A stretch of DNA of 64,000 bases, taken from Pseudobacteriovorax antillogorgiicola (lineage in GTDB: Bacteria > Bdellovibrionota_B > Oligoflexia > Oligoflexales > Oligoflexaceae). The notes under the pieces are model-generated. The model saw nothing but the letters and a program-made list of their open reading frames with translations. It ran no database searches and was not told where the DNA came from. Positions 43,751-52,982 of the stretch are shown piece by piece (position 1 is the first letter of the stretch; every line of letters begins with the position of its first letter). The stretch is from assembly GCF_900177345.1 (NCBI RefSeq), contig NZ_FWZT01000007.1, positions 62,001 to 126,000 of the forward strand. The letters run 5' to 3'. Position numbers and translations under genes: made by a program.

Positions 43751-45461
43751 GGGTATCCTCTTTTATGTGGGGATGCTTTGCGGCCAAGAAATCAAAGTCT
43801 CCTTGATCTATGATACGGCCACGATCAAGAAGTAAAACCCGATCACAGGAACGCAGGACACTGGTGCGATGAGAGGATATAATCATCGATTGTTTTTGGC
43901 GATCCAGATAGCTGATGAGTTGTGCCTCTGTATGGTTGTCAACTGCGGAGAGGACATCGTCCAGTAGCAGCAATGGAGGGTTTCTAAGGAAAAGCCTTGC
44001 CAATGCTAATCGCTGTTTTTGACCACCTGAAAGCCGCACGCCTTTCTCTCCAATCTGTGTCTCCCAAGCCCGGTCAAATTCAGTGATGTCTTCATAAATT
44101 TGGGCAGCTTGAGCGGCCCTTTGGAGTTCGTTCTGATCAGGAGCCTTTGCAATGCCAAACTTCAAGTTCTCTGAGATGGATGCTGAAAATAGTTGGGCAC
44201 TTTGCAGGGCATAGGCGATATCCTGGCGCAGGTCTCGGGGTGATATGCCAACGACGTCGCGCCCCTTCCAAAAAATCGTTCCAGGGGGTGGGTCGTAGAT
44301 TCTCGTGATCAAATTGAAGAGTGTGGACTTCCCTGATCCCACGGAGCCGCAAATCCCAATTTTCTCGCCATCTCGAACCTCTAGGTTGATATCTTCTAGA
44401 ACAGCTCGCTCATTGCCCTCTTGTCTTGGGTAGCGGTAGCTTAAATCCTGAATTCTCAACAAAATGCTTTCATCGTGGGTTGATTGAGCTTCGCCAGCTG
44501 ATTCTGAAGGTTCTTCATCAATAGGAGATAATCTTTCGATGGCTGTTTTCGATCTTTGATAAATAGATAGAACGATGCCAAGAGAGGTCAAAGGAAATGC
44601 CAAGTAGGCAAGATAAATGTTGAAGGCCAAAAGGTCGCCAACTGTGATTTCACCTTGAAAAACCTGCAAGCCACCATAGGCGATGACCATCATCTGAGAT
44701 ACCCCTGTCAGACTGGTGAGCAGGGGGAAGAATAGTGTTCGAAATGTCACCACGTTCATGTTTGTGGCGTAAACTTTTTCATTTTCTTCATCGACTCGAT
44801 CTTGGAACGTTTGCTCAGCACCATTGCTTTGAATCACATGTACGTTGGTGAAAGCTTCGGTCACGCGATTGGTAAGGGAGCCGATAGCCTCTTGGTTTTC
44901 CCGTGAATAACGAGCCAACCGGGGCATGATAAATTGAGTGATGACCAGCATGAGCGCGATAGGAATCAAACACATCAAGGTGAGCTGGATATGGGCACCT
45001 AGCATCTTGAAAATGGTGAATACCGAGAGGAATGCTAGATTCAGGATTTGCAACACTGCAAATGCGAAAAAAACTCGAACCTGACTAAGGTCATTGGAAA
45101 GACGCGAGATGAGATCGCCCATCCCAAAACGCTCAAGGAAGAGTTGTGGTAAGGTCATGGCCTTGCCAAATAAGGCCGACTTAGATGTCGCTTCAAGCTT
45201 TCGTCCTGGCCAGAAAATTAATATTCGAGACAGGCTTCGAGCGAGAATCTGAAGTCCCCCCAGAAGTACAATAGCAACAGCAAACTGAATCAATTGATCT
45301 TGCGAACTACTGACATCATTGAGTCCGTTAACGATGCGTTTAGCAAGTTGGGGAATCTCAAGTGTAATCAGATTTGTTGCGGCTAAAAAAATTGTGCCTA
45401 CTAAATACCACGGCCACAGATTCAATGCAAATCTTCGCGCAAAACTGGATAGGGTTAGCAA
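43740..45461 (-). CDS. ABC exporter, half-transporter with degenerate ATPase site
   Basis: About 573 residues with six membrane helices and a C-terminal ATPase: GSVGSGKSTLFNLI, LSGGQKQRLALARL and LLLLDDVLSAVD. The residue after the Walker B Asp is Asp where a catalytic Glu is usual, as in the degenerate half of heterodimeric exporters. TTG 45461 (AAGGAG 7 nt upstream) overlaps the stop of the ATP-binding gene by 7 nt. Upstream residues encoded before the TTG belong to that gene's region and do not resemble the family. Confidence 0.88.
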   Translation of the reverse strand: MLTLSSFARRFALNLWPWYLVGTIFLAATNLITLEIPQLAKRIVNGLNDVSSSQDQLIQFAVAIVLLGGLQILARSLSRILIFWPGRKLEATSKSALFGKAMTLPQLFLERFGMGDLISRLSNDLSQVRVFFAFAVLQILNLAFLSVFTIFKMLGAHIQLTLMCLIPIALMLVITQFIMPRLARYSRENQEAIGSLTNRVTEAFTNVHVIQSNGAEQTFQDRVDEENEKVYATNMNVVTFRTLFFPLLTSLTGVSQMMVIAYGGLQVFQGEITVGDLLAFNIYLAYLAFPLTSLGIVLSIYQRSKTAIERLSPIDEEPSESAGEAQSTHDESILLRIQDLSYRYPRQEGNERAVLEDINLEVRDGEKIGICGSVGSGKSTLFNLITRIYDPPPGTIFWKGRDVVGISPRDLRQDIAYALQSAQLFSASISENLKFGIAKAPDQNELQRAAQAAQIYEDITEFDRAWETQIGEKGVRLSGGQKQRLALARLFLRNPPLLLLDDVLSAVDNHTEAQLISYLDRQKQSMIISSHRTSVLRSCDRVLLLDRGRIIDQGDFDFLAAKHPHIKEDTHES

Positions 45462-46183
45462 GATGGTGCTCCTTGCTCGAAAAACAGGTCTTCGATCATT
45501 TGAATTTTCTGCAAGTAGTCTTGCTGCTTCCATCCATCCAGAGGCGTGAGTTGGCCTTGTCTTAGGACTACTAGATCGTCACAAAGTCTTGCAGTATATG
45601 GTGCAATATGGGTGCAAAGAAAGGTTGCTTTGCCTTGCTCTTTACGTTGCTGAATCAAGTTCTGAAGGGCTCGAATGTGATACAGATCTAAGCCTGAAAA
45701 TGGTTCGTCGAGTATCAAGAGGTCTGGCTCATGGAGCGTTGCCAGCCCAAGGGCGACTCTCTTCTTCATTCCATGAGAACAGGCGGCTAGAGGCTTGTGA
45801 GAGAATGAAAGGCAGTCCCAGTATTCCAGTGTTTGATGGCAGAGGGCTTCCGGGTTTTCTAGGCCATACAGGCTGATGCTGTAAGATAGAATTTCTTTTC
45901 CAGAAACCCACTTTGGTAGTTCGAGATTTTGCGGTAGGTAACCAACGTGGCGTTTTAGCTCAAATTTATCTGGAGCCATCTTCTGATTATTAAGTTGTAT
46001 GTCCCCTTCGTCGGACTTTATGTTGCCTGTGATGAGCTGGAAAAGTGTGGTCTTCCCAGCACCATTCTCGCCCATAATACCTATACACTGGCCTTTATTG
46101 AGATGGAATTGGATGGGACCAAGGGTAAATTTGCTACTAGGGTAAGTGAGTTTAACATGATCCAGTTGGAGTAGACTTGTCAT
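45455..46183 (-). CDS. ABC transporter ATP-binding protein
   Basis: 242 residues, stand-alone ATPase: GENGAGKTTLFQLI, Q-loop YLPQNLELP, the signature reads ACSHGMKKRVALGLA, Walker B LLILDEPFSGLD, H-loop FLCTHI. The signature CSHGM departs from LSGGQ but is of the CcmA/YtrB type. It starts 11 nt after the membrane gene upstream, its likely partner, and overlaps the exporter gene behind it. Export substrate unknown. Confidence 0.87.
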   Translation of the reverse strand: MTSLLQLDHVKLTYPSSKFTLGPIQFHLNKGQCIGIMGENGAGKTTLFQLITGNIKSDEGDIQLNNQKMAPDKFELKRHVGYLPQNLELPKWVSGKEILSYSISLYGLENPEALCHQTLEYWDCLSFSHKPLAACSHGMKKRVALGLATLHEPDLLILDEPFSGLDLYHIRALQNLIQQRKEQGKATFLCTHIAPYTARLCDDLVVLRQGQLTPLDGWKQQDYLQKIQMIEDLFFEQGAPSC

Positions 46184-46194
46184 CGAGAGCCCTC

Positions 46195-47319
46195 TTACGA
46201 TTGGTAAAATCCATTTCTTTGATACTGGTTGCTGTAGTAAATAGCGATGGGTACCAGCAATAAGCTAAGCCAATGAGCGAATACCGCAGTGCCTAGAAAT
46301 AGGCTTACGATGAAGCTGGTAATAAATTGAATTCCAGGGCGTTTCGGGTCTACCTGGAACATAAGCGAGGTGAAGAGGAGCGGGGGAATGCAGCCTACAG
46401 CGAGTAGTTTCCATGTTTCAAGGACTAGAATGCCGTTTGCTGTCCAAAGAGACCAAGCAACGGTATTTAAGAGTCCGACTGTGATTCCAAATAATGCTCC
46501 GATTATAAAGTAGGCTCTGGTATAGTCCTCGTGAGATATTCCACAATGTCGCTCTAGCCAAGGGTGTTCCATATCGTCCTGAAGCTGAAAAATCATCGCT
46601 CCGCAAGCGAGGTAGCCAGACATAAGGGTGCTAAGAACTGCTAGTGAAAACGGTGCACTTTTCCAGGACACGTAGGCAGTTAAAGCGAGAAACAGCGCGC
46701 TTGCCCCAAGAGCAATGCGTGTCACACGGTTGCGAAAAAAAATTTGGTGGAGTCGCCAAGAGATGAGGCTTCTCATTCTTGAATCTGCAGAAAATCGGAT
46801 GGAGCGGTACGTTTTCTCGTGGGCTCTCGGTGACGGCAGTGCAAACCCAAGGAGGCTGATAAAGCTTGTCGAGACCAAGCAGATCGCTAATTCTATAGGC
46901 GATGGCCTATAAATGTAGCGAAGCACGATTACCGTAACCAATGATAAGAGTGAAGCTTGGACAAACAGGGTCTTGATGATAATGTAAGCCCGGATGGTTT
47001 GAGGGTTCTCACCTAATCGACGGGTCGTCTTTTCCAAACTCTCTTCGTGATGAGCCCAAGATCTGAATGTTTTCATCATATATAACGAGGCAATGCAAAA
47101 AAGGAAGTATGAGAAGGCCGCGGCAAACCCAGCCTGGCTAGCGGGAGCGGTGGCTGCAAGCTTTACATTGATAAAGTCTTGAAATATATAGAGGAATAGC
47201 AATATGAGAACCAGAGAACAGACACCAATGACGATCTCACGAATCAGATCGTAGCGAATCTTATTCATAAGGGATCGGATAAAGATGACAGATAGTGTCA
47301 CACTTCGATGCAAGTTCAT
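46195..47319 (-). CDS. ABC-2-like membrane protein
   Basis: 374 residues with about ten hydrophobic helices (for example IVIGVCSLVLILLFLYIFQDF near the start, and FITSFIVSLFLGTAVFAHWLSLLLVPIAIYY at the end). No motif beyond the membrane pattern is clear. It begins the four-gene minus operon and directly precedes the stand-alone ATPase, so it is most likely that ATPase's permease. ATG start with AAGGAG 6 nt upstream. Confidence 0.7.
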   Translation of the reverse strand: MNLHRSVTLSVIFIRSLMNKIRYDLIREIVIGVCSLVLILLFLYIFQDFINVKLAATAPASQAGFAAAFSYFLFCIASLYMMKTFRSWAHHEESLEKTTRRLGENPQTIRAYIIIKTLFVQASLLSLVTVIVLRYIYRPSPIELAICLVSTSFISLLGFALPSPRAHEKTYRSIRFSADSRMRSLISWRLHQIFFRNRVTRIALGASALFLALTAYVSWKSAPFSLAVLSTLMSGYLACGAMIFQLQDDMEHPWLERHCGISHEDYTRAYFIIGALFGITVGLLNTVAWSLWTANGILVLETWKLLAVGCIPPLLFTSLMFQVDPKRPGIQFITSFIVSLFLGTAVFAHWLSLLLVPIAIYYSNQYQRNGFYQS

Positions 47320-47430
47320 AAGAACTCCTTAACCAGGTCAGCTTTCTGCTCTGAACAAATCGCGTCTTGCCGAGTGAGCAACTCAAAGATGGCGCTTGCT
47401 CATCCTAGCTGAATTCTTGGATAGATAAAA

Positions 47431-47538
47431 TAGGGGAATGGAGCCCTGCTGCTGGAGGCTCTGGTAAAGATGGCCGAATGGCCCAAAAGTGGGGGACAAG
47501 GTGGGTATCTGACCCACCATTCCGGGAATGTTCCCCTA
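47431..47538 (-). ncRNA. Predicted multibranched RNA at the 3' end of the histone-like gene
   Basis: An outer stem TAGGGGAA/TTCCCCTA (47431-47438 with 47531-47538) encloses three hairpins: GGTGGGT/ACCCACC (47500-47518), GGCC-ATTC-GGCC (about 47472-47483) and GAGCC/GGCTC (47441-47461). On the minus strand the 3' flank is TATTTTATC. The 5' base of the stem overlaps the stop codon. It may be a complex terminator, a stabilising 3' UTR or a separate RNA. No known family recognised. Confidence 0.4.
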
Positions 47539-47949
47539 GGCAGAGGCGCTAGCCTTACGTCGCGTGGTCTTTCTTTTAGTCGTAGCACGCTTAGCAGCTT
47601 TTTTCTTTGCTACTTTTTTGCGAGTCGTTTTCTTCTTTGCGACTTTTTTCTTAGTAGCCTTCTTCTTTGCAACTTTTTTCTTAGTTGTTTTTTTCTTAGC
47701 TACCTTCTTTTTCGCGACTTTTTTCTTAGTAGCTTTCTTTCTTGCAACTTTCTTCTTAGTTGCTTTTTTCTTGGCTACCTTCTTTTTCGCAGTCGACTTG
47801 CGAGTGGCTTTTTTCTTGGCGGTGGTTTTTTTCGCCGCCTTCTTACGAGTGGCTTTTTTCTTAGCAGTGGTTTTCTTCGCGACTTTTTTCTTTGTCGTCT
47901 TCTTTTTTGCGGCAGCTCTCTTAGCTGTTTTCTTCTTAGTTGCTTTCAA
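47536..47949 (-). CDS. Lysine/alanine-rich histone H1-like protein
   Basis: 137 residues made almost wholly of KKxA/KKKT-type repeats ([15 protein letters not shown] and variants), pI extremely high, no folded domain. It resembles bacterial histone H1-like and chlamydial Hc2-type proteins that bind and compact DNA. TTG 47949 with AGGAG 8 nt upstream. A related Lys-rich tail occurs on the HU-like protein at 51828. The reverse strand is also open because of the repeats, but shows no SD. Function inferred from composition. Confidence 0.8.
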   Translation of the reverse strand: MKATKKKTAKRAAAKKKTTKKKVAKKTTAKKKATRKKAAKKTTAKKKATRKSTAKKKVAKKKATKKKVARKKATKKKVAKKKVAKKKTTKKKVAKKKATKKKVAKKKTTRKKVAKKKAAKRATTKRKTTRRKASASA

Positions 47950-48096
47950 GGTTGTCTCCTAACGTTTTCGATCTCTTACTAGTTGCGCAGCAGCGTAATA
48001 CTAGTGTTACCCAAAAAAATTTTTTTATTCAATCTTTTCCATGAAATTTTTTTTTAAAATGAGCAACTTGTTCAATCGAAAGGTAGGAATTGAGGG

Positions 48097-48423
48097 TTAC
48101 TTTAAGCAACCCGCGGACTCAAAAATTGTTTCTAAATTACTTCCATCGCGGACTCGTAACCCATATCGGTAAAGGTTGTTCTTACCGAAGTCTCGTTTTC
48201 CCCAAGAAACTTCTAGCTCGATGTGTTGGTTGTGAGTCTTGAGAAATAGAATGTGACCCAAATCCAAAATTAGATCGGTAACAATCCCTAGGCCCTCCGG
48301 TGAGATGTCTACGGGTCGGGCGTTGACCTTATCTCCCTGTTGGTTCAATAAAGACCCTGGGAGCAAACCTGTGAGTGCTCGTCTCTGCTTTCGCCTTTTT
48401 TCAAGAACAAGGGGACTCCCCAT
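48097..48423 (-). CDS. PilZ-domain protein (c-di-GMP receptor)
   Basis: About 108 residues, a single PilZ domain. The ligand motifs are KRRKQRRALTG near the N-terminus (RxxxR) and ARPVDISPEGLGI (D/NxSxxG). The remaining beta strands end with LRVRDGSNLETIF. ATG 48423 follows GGAGG by 6 nt; codons before it are unlikely to be translated. A possible effector for the cyclase at 24475 and the phosphodiesterase at 8947. Stands alone behind the histone-like gene's promoter region. Confidence 0.82.
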   Translation of the reverse strand: MGSPLVLEKRRKQRRALTGLLPGSLLNQQGDKVNARPVDISPEGLGIVTDLILDLGHILFLKTHNQHIELEVSWGKRDFGKNNLYRYGLRVRDGSNLETIFESAGCLK

Positions 48424-48679
48424 CATTGGCCTCCAAAACCAAAATCTGAGTGTGATTCTTGGTTGAGGCAATCGGAATTCCTTTCAAAACGTTGAGTAAT
48501 ACTGATTTACTCATTGTTTTCAACACTCTAGCGTGTCCTTGGAAATATATGTCAGGGCTTGGCGGGACAAATTTCAAAGTGTGATTAGTCTGCTTGGTAA
48601 TAGTTGGGGTAGAATTTAAGTAAGAATTCTGTTTCGCAATCGAGTCACCAATGATGGTAGAAGCTAGGAGGGAGGCACC

Positions 48680-49588
48680 ATGATCGCGATATTTCCCGAG
48701 ATCGCATCAGCAGCTGGCGACAAGCAAATCGAGACAGCGAGCTATTTGGTGCGCAAGTACTTTGGATTGAAACAAGCGTTTAGCCCGACTTTGGATGTTA
48801 CTGGTCTATGCCGAGCGATTGGCATTCCAGTCGATACTTCCAGTTTTAGTGATTTTGGCGCTCTCGCTGTGAAGGACGAGAAGGGGAGGTTTTCCGCAAA
48901 GATCGTCATCAAGAGTTTGGCTAATCCTCTGGAGCAAAACTTTCTGATCGCCCACCTTCTGGGGCATTTCTTTCTTCATGTGCAACCTTATTTAGTTCGC
49001 GGTGAATGGCAGAACACTGGCTTCAAGGAAATCTATAATCCTGCACTGAGGTTTCAACAATCCAACTACGATGGCATATTAGAGCCTATGAGATCGATGG
49101 AAATCGAAGCGGATCACTTTGCATCGGCAATGCTGTTGCCAAAAGCCATGCTTAAGAAGGCTCTCCAAAAACTCAAGACCATCGATGCCATGGCCCAATT
49201 TTTTAATATGAATGGGGCGTTGATCGAAAGGCGACTGGAGTCTTCCGGACTTGTTAGCGAAACCGCGCCTCGTGACTTTAGAAATGCTGAACGGTCCATT
49301 CGTGATCAGCAGAGCAGTAAGTCAATGAACTCCCTTGAAATAGCTGCTCCGGATCCTGTGAACGCTTCTCAGAAATCACCCCAAAGTCGCTCCTCAGAGG
49401 GGAATTCTGCGGAGCGAGTTAGCCGAACAATGGCCGTGCATGGATATAAAAGGGGTGGCAAAAAAGAAGGAAAGTCACCGAAAGCAATTAGTCAAGGAGA
49501 GGGCGACGCGAGTCCTATTGAGGAAAGTTTGAAAATGTTTCGAAAGCTTGCACATCGGCTGGACTCAACTGTTAAATCGGACGACTAG
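48680..49588 (+). CDS. ImmA/IrrE-like protein with altered catalytic motif
   Basis: 302 residues. Residues about 20-200 match the IrrE/ImmA (DUF955) peptidase fold: LIAHLLGHFFLHV, then EIEADHFASAMLLP. The zinc-site motif reads H92-L-L-G-H96, so both His and the downstream Glu are kept but the catalytic Glu of HExxH is Leu. The C-terminal 100 residues are polar and Ser/Lys-rich. ATG with GGAGG upstream. Predicted to bind metal without peptidase action, perhaps as a regulator. No phage repressor partner is visible. Confidence 0.75.
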   Translation: MIAIFPEIASAAGDKQIETASYLVRKYFGLKQAFSPTLDVTGLCRAIGIPVDTSSFSDFGALAVKDEKGRFSAKIVIKSLANPLEQNFLIAHLLGHFFLHVQPYLVRGEWQNTGFKEIYNPALRFQQSNYDGILEPMRSMEIEADHFASAMLLPKAMLKKALQKLKTIDAMAQFFNMNGALIERRLESSGLVSETAPRDFRNAERSIRDQQSSKSMNSLEIAAPDPVNASQKSPQSRSSEGNSAERVSRTMAVHGYKRGGKKEGKSPKAISQGEGDASPIEESLKMFRKLAHRLDSTVKSDD

Positions 49589-49668
49589 AACTCGACATTC
49601 CTTTTGCAAATTCCTCTCAAAATAGCTAGAAATGACCCGGCAATACGCATATTGAATGTCAAACTGGT

Positions 49669-51645
49669 ATGACCGGGGGCACCGTGGCAAACGACAACGG
49701 CATCGTTTGGATGCCAAGCGAATCGCGACAAGCAAGCTCGCAGATGGCAAGCTTTAAAGATTATGTGAATGAGGCAGAAGGTATAAACCTTAAGACCTAC
49801 TGGGACTTGCATCGATGGTCTATTGATGAGTCTGAAGCCTTCTGGCAGCATCTGAGTAATTTTTCCAGAGTCACGTGGCAAAGCCCTTACAAGCGGGCCC
49901 TGACTCCAGCACCTGATGGCAATATGTTAGGGGTTAAGTGGTTTGATGGAGGGATGTTAAACTTTGCTGAAAATCTCTTGTCAGGTATGACCTCTAATAC
50001 CAAGTTAATTTCCGTCGCTGAGGGTACTGAAGATCGGATCTGCTCGAAGGCGGATCTTATAGAAAAGGTGAGAATCTGTGCAGCCCACCTTCGTGAGCAA
50101 GGTGTCGGTATCGGCGATCGAGTGGCTGGTGTTCTTCCGAATAGTGACATTGCGATCGTTGGAATGCTAGCGACAGCATCTATTGGAGCGATATGGTCCT
50201 CCTGCTCTCCCGACTTTGGGGTTCAAGGAATTGTCGACCGCTTTGCGCAGATTGAGCCAAAGGTTCTTTTTGTTACCGCCTCATATAAATACGGTGGGAA
50301 GCTGGTAAATTGTGTGGCAAACGTCGAAGCGTCTCTTGAACAGCTTCCAACAGTGAAGTCAGTTCTGATTGATCCGGGACCTGAAGGATCTGTCTTACAG
50401 AAAGCAAGTAAGGCATGGTTATCCTTCGACGATTTGATGGCTCAGGATTATAAGGACGAGCTAATATTTGAACCCATGCCATTTGATGCTCCTCTTTATA
50501 TTATGTTTTCATCAGGGACCACTGGTGTTCCGAAGTGTATTGTCCACAGTATTGGGGGAACCCTAATCCAGCACAAGAAGGAATTGAGTCTTCATTCCAA
50601 TCTCAGAGAGGGATCAACCCTTCTTTACTTTACGACCTGTGGCTGGATGATGTGGAACTGGATGGCATCGGCTCTTTCCGTGGGTAGCAACCTTGTCCTA
50701 TTCGATGGTAGCCCTGCATATCCAGAGGTGTCTCGATTGTGGGAAGTTCTTGCAAAGTACCGCGTGGACACCTTTGGAACGAGTCCTAAGTTTCTTGCAG
50801 CCACTGAAAAATCGAGTTTTGTTCCGCACGATAAGTTAGACCTATCCAGCCTGACCTGTCTGCTCTCCACAGGTGCCCCATTGCTTCCTGAGCAATTCGA
50901 TTGGATTTTAAGCGCCGTTGGAGATGTTCATATAGCTTCTATCAGCGGTGGCACCGATATTATTTCCTGTTTTATGTTAGGCTGTCCCCTACTCCCCGTT
51001 TATCGCGGTGAAATCCAAGTTCCTGGGCTTGGAATGGCTGTTGAATGTTGGGTTGATGGTAAGTCTACTACTGGTCAGAAAGGGGAGCTTGTTTGCACGA
51101 AACCCTTTCCATCGATGCCGGTAGGCTTTTGGAACGATCCTGACCAAGTGAAGTATCGTGATGCTTACTTTGAGTTCTACCCTGATCAGGAAGTATGGCG
51201 TCATGGTGATTACATTGCTGTGAGTGATCATGGGGGGATTACGGTGTTCGGGCGATCAGATGCCACGCTTAATCCTGGAGGCGTTCGAATAGGAACTGCT
51301 GAAATCTATCGGGTTGTTGAAAACCTTCCGTTTGTAGAGGATTCCATTGCAGTTGGTCGTCAGTGTGACGGCGACGTGGAAATCATCTTATTTGTGAAGG
51401 CTAAACTCGACCAACTGGGTGAGGAAGAGATTCAGAATATCCGGCAGCTGGTAAGATCGAAACTTACCCCAAGACATGTACCACGACACGTATTTGCGGT
51501 TCGAGAGATTCCCTATACGAGAAGTGGAAAAAAGCTAGAAATAGCAGTCACGCGGGTCATACATGGCGAAGATGTTCCCAATCAAGGTGCTATTGCGAAT
51601 CCTTCGTCCCTCTTAGAATACAAGCAAATCGCCAATAGTCTTTGA
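49669..51645 (+). CDS. Acetoacetyl-CoA synthetase
   Basis: ATP-dependent activation of acetoacetate to its CoA ester (AMP-forming). 658 residues, normal for AACS (about 650). Motifs: YIMFSSGTTGVPKCIVH (P-loop-like A3), TTCGWMMWNWM, ISGGTDIISCF, WRHGDYI (A7) and YTRSGKKLE (A10 Lys). The N-terminal part (NLKTYWDLHRWSIDESEAFW) is typical of AACS. It lets the cell use acetoacetate or recycle acetoacetyl-CoA. ATG 49669 has a weak SD; GTG 49684 is an alternative. Followed by a good terminator. Confidence 0.92.
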   Translation: MTGGTVANDNGIVWMPSESRQASSQMASFKDYVNEAEGINLKTYWDLHRWSIDESEAFWQHLSNFSRVTWQSPYKRALTPAPDGNMLGVKWFDGGMLNFAENLLSGMTSNTKLISVAEGTEDRICSKADLIEKVRICAAHLREQGVGIGDRVAGVLPNSDIAIVGMLATASIGAIWSSCSPDFGVQGIVDRFAQIEPKVLFVTASYKYGGKLVNCVANVEASLEQLPTVKSVLIDPGPEGSVLQKASKAWLSFDDLMAQDYKDELIFEPMPFDAPLYIMFSSGTTGVPKCIVHSIGGTLIQHKKELSLHSNLREGSTLLYFTTCGWMMWNWMASALSVGSNLVLFDGSPAYPEVSRLWEVLAKYRVDTFGTSPKFLAATEKSSFVPHDKLDLSSLTCLLSTGAPLLPEQFDWILSAVGDVHIASISGGTDIISCFMLGCPLLPVYRGEIQVPGLGMAVECWVDGKSTTGQKGELVCTKPFPSMPVGFWNDPDQVKYRDAYFEFYPDQEVWRHGDYIAVSDHGGITVFGRSDATLNPGGVRIGTAEIYRVVENLPFVEDSIAVGRQCDGDVEIILFVKAKLDQLGEEEIQNIRQLVRSKLTPRHVPRHVFAVREIPYTRSGKKLEIAVTRVIHGEDVPNQGAIANPSSLLEYKQIANSL

Positions 51646-51708
51646 GATCAAAATCTCCCCTCCTGGTGAGGCAGGATTTCATCGGTATATTGATTCTTTT
51701 TCGAAACT

Positions 51709-51738
51709 TGAGGTTCAGTTCATGGACCTCATTTTTTT
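51709..51738 (+). terminator. Intrinsic terminator after acetoacetyl-CoA synthetase
   Basis: TGAGGTTC pairs with GGACCTCA (one G-U) around a short loop and is followed by seven T. It separates the synthetase from the HU-like gene. Confidence 0.8.
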
Positions 51739-51827
51739 GTCCTCCTATCTTGATTTTTAGACTTAGCATAACGTAATTTATAGGATATAAAGCTTGAAGT
51801 TTTCATCTATGAAGGAGGTCTAAAATC

Positions 51828-52340
51828 ATGGCCAAGAAGAAAGCAACGAAAAAAAAAGTTAGTAAGAAGACGGCAAAGAAAAAAGTAGCGAAGAAAAAAG
51901 TCGCCAAAAAGAAAGCAACAAAGAAAAAAGTGGCTAAGAAGACAAGTACGAAGAAAAAAGTTGCGAAGAAAGCAACAACCCGTAAAACAACAGCTCGCGC
52001 AGCTGCTACCACCGCGGTTGGCAAAGCCTTTGATAAGGTTTCTAAGGCTAGAACCAAGAGTCAGATTTTGACAGCCATTTCTGACAAGACAGGGCTTTCA
52101 AAAAAGGACGTAGGGGGTGTTTTCGAGACCTTGGGAGATTTGATCGGTTTCGATCTTAACAAAGGTCCAGGCTCATTTACCGTACCTGGTCTCATGAAGG
52201 TAGTTGTTGTTAGGAAGCCAGCGACAAAGGCTCGCAAAGGTATCAACCCTTTCACTGGACAGGAAATGATGTTTAAGGCTAAGCCTGCTCGTAATGTTGT
52301 GAAAGTTCGGCCTCTGAAGGGCTTGAAAGAAAAAGTCTAA
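51828..52340 (+). CDS. HU-family DNA-binding protein with histone-like Lys-rich N-terminus
   Basis: 170 residues. The first 60 or so are KKxA repeats like those of the 47536 protein; then a HU/IHF-type domain follows: SKARTKSQILTAISDKTGLSKKDVGGVFETL, and the beta arm GSFTVPGLMKVVVVRKPATKARKGINPFTGQE. It probably bends and compacts DNA. SD AAGGAGGT is perfect, suggesting strong expression. Its stop overlaps that of the convergent folK by 4 nt. Such KKA-HU fusions occur in several bacterial groups. Confidence 0.88.
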   Translation: MAKKKATKKKVSKKTAKKKVAKKKVAKKKATKKKVAKKTSTKKKVAKKATTRKTTARAAATTAVGKAFDKVSKARTKSQILTAISDKTGLSKKDVGGVFETLGDLIGFDLNKGPGSFTVPGLMKVVVVRKPATKARKGINPFTGQEMMFKAKPARNVVKVRPLKGLKEKV

Positions 52341-52870
52341 GCCTTCCCACGCTGCGACAGACGCGTCTTCGCGTTTTTCGCAGAACTCTCCTTTTTGAGT
52401 AAGTTATCCTTGGGACATGAATCAGCCAAGCTCTTAAGATTTGTATTTTGGTAAGTCCAGTCACCAGCAATTTCCGCACAGGGAACCAGCACGAAGTCTC
52501 GCTCAGCCATGTAGGGATGGGGTACATTCAGGTGTTCTGTTGCGGACACTACTGCTTGGTTCTTTTCATCCAAGATCAAGATAATATCAAGATCTAAGGT
52601 TCTATTATCCCACCTCTTAAGGCGAACACGTCCAGCCTTGGCCTCGATGGCTAGCAGAACTTCCATCATGAGCGCAGGCTCAAGGGTGCTGTCGAGAATT
52701 AGAGCGCCATTCAGAAAAGCTTGATTGGCTGGGCCAACCGGTTTGGTGTGATAGATCGAAGACAGGGAAATGAGTTGCCCATGTTCTTGCAAGTTCTGTA
52801 GTCCGCTCTCAATATGAGTTAGCCGAGGCTCGATGTTGGAGCCGAAGGCTATCAAATAGCGGTACAGCAC
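52337..52870 (-). CDS. folK: 2-amino-4-hydroxy-6-hydroxymethyldihydropteridine pyrophosphokinase
   Basis: Folate synthesis: transfers pyrophosphate from ATP to hydroxymethyl-dihydropterin. About 177 residues. Motifs: LIAFGSNIEPR, SSIYHTKPVGPANQ, FLNGALIL, GRVRLKRWDNRTLDLDI and VPHPYMAERDFVL. GTG 52870 is preferred: AGGAG ends 7 nt upstream and the protein then begins like other FolK (LYRYLIAFGSN). ATG 52888 is another option. The C-terminus is a little longer than usual and Lys-rich. Confidence 0.93.
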   Translation of the reverse strand: MLYRYLIAFGSNIEPRLTHIESGLQNLQEHGQLISLSSIYHTKPVGPANQAFLNGALILDSTLEPALMMEVLLAIEAKAGRVRLKRWDNRTLDLDIILILDEKNQAVVSATEHLNVPHPYMAERDFVLVPCAEIAGDWTYQNTNLKSLADSCPKDNLLKKESSAKNAKTRLSQRGKA

Positions 52871-52982
52871 AAAGCATCTCCTGATCATTCGTTGTTCTCC
52901 GTCCCAGATTGGAATACACTTCCCTTCGGCTGGAATCAATGAGAAAGACTCTGGCACCTGTTTGAAACATGAAGGATGAGGA

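Noticed and set aside
47431-47538. tRNA or tmRNA
   Set aside because: The arms do not make a cloverleaf, and there is no T loop or CCA.
47470-47982. Long plus-strand ORFs across the histone-like gene
   Set aside because: They are Phe/Leu-rich mirror images of the Lys/Ala repeats and lack SD sites.
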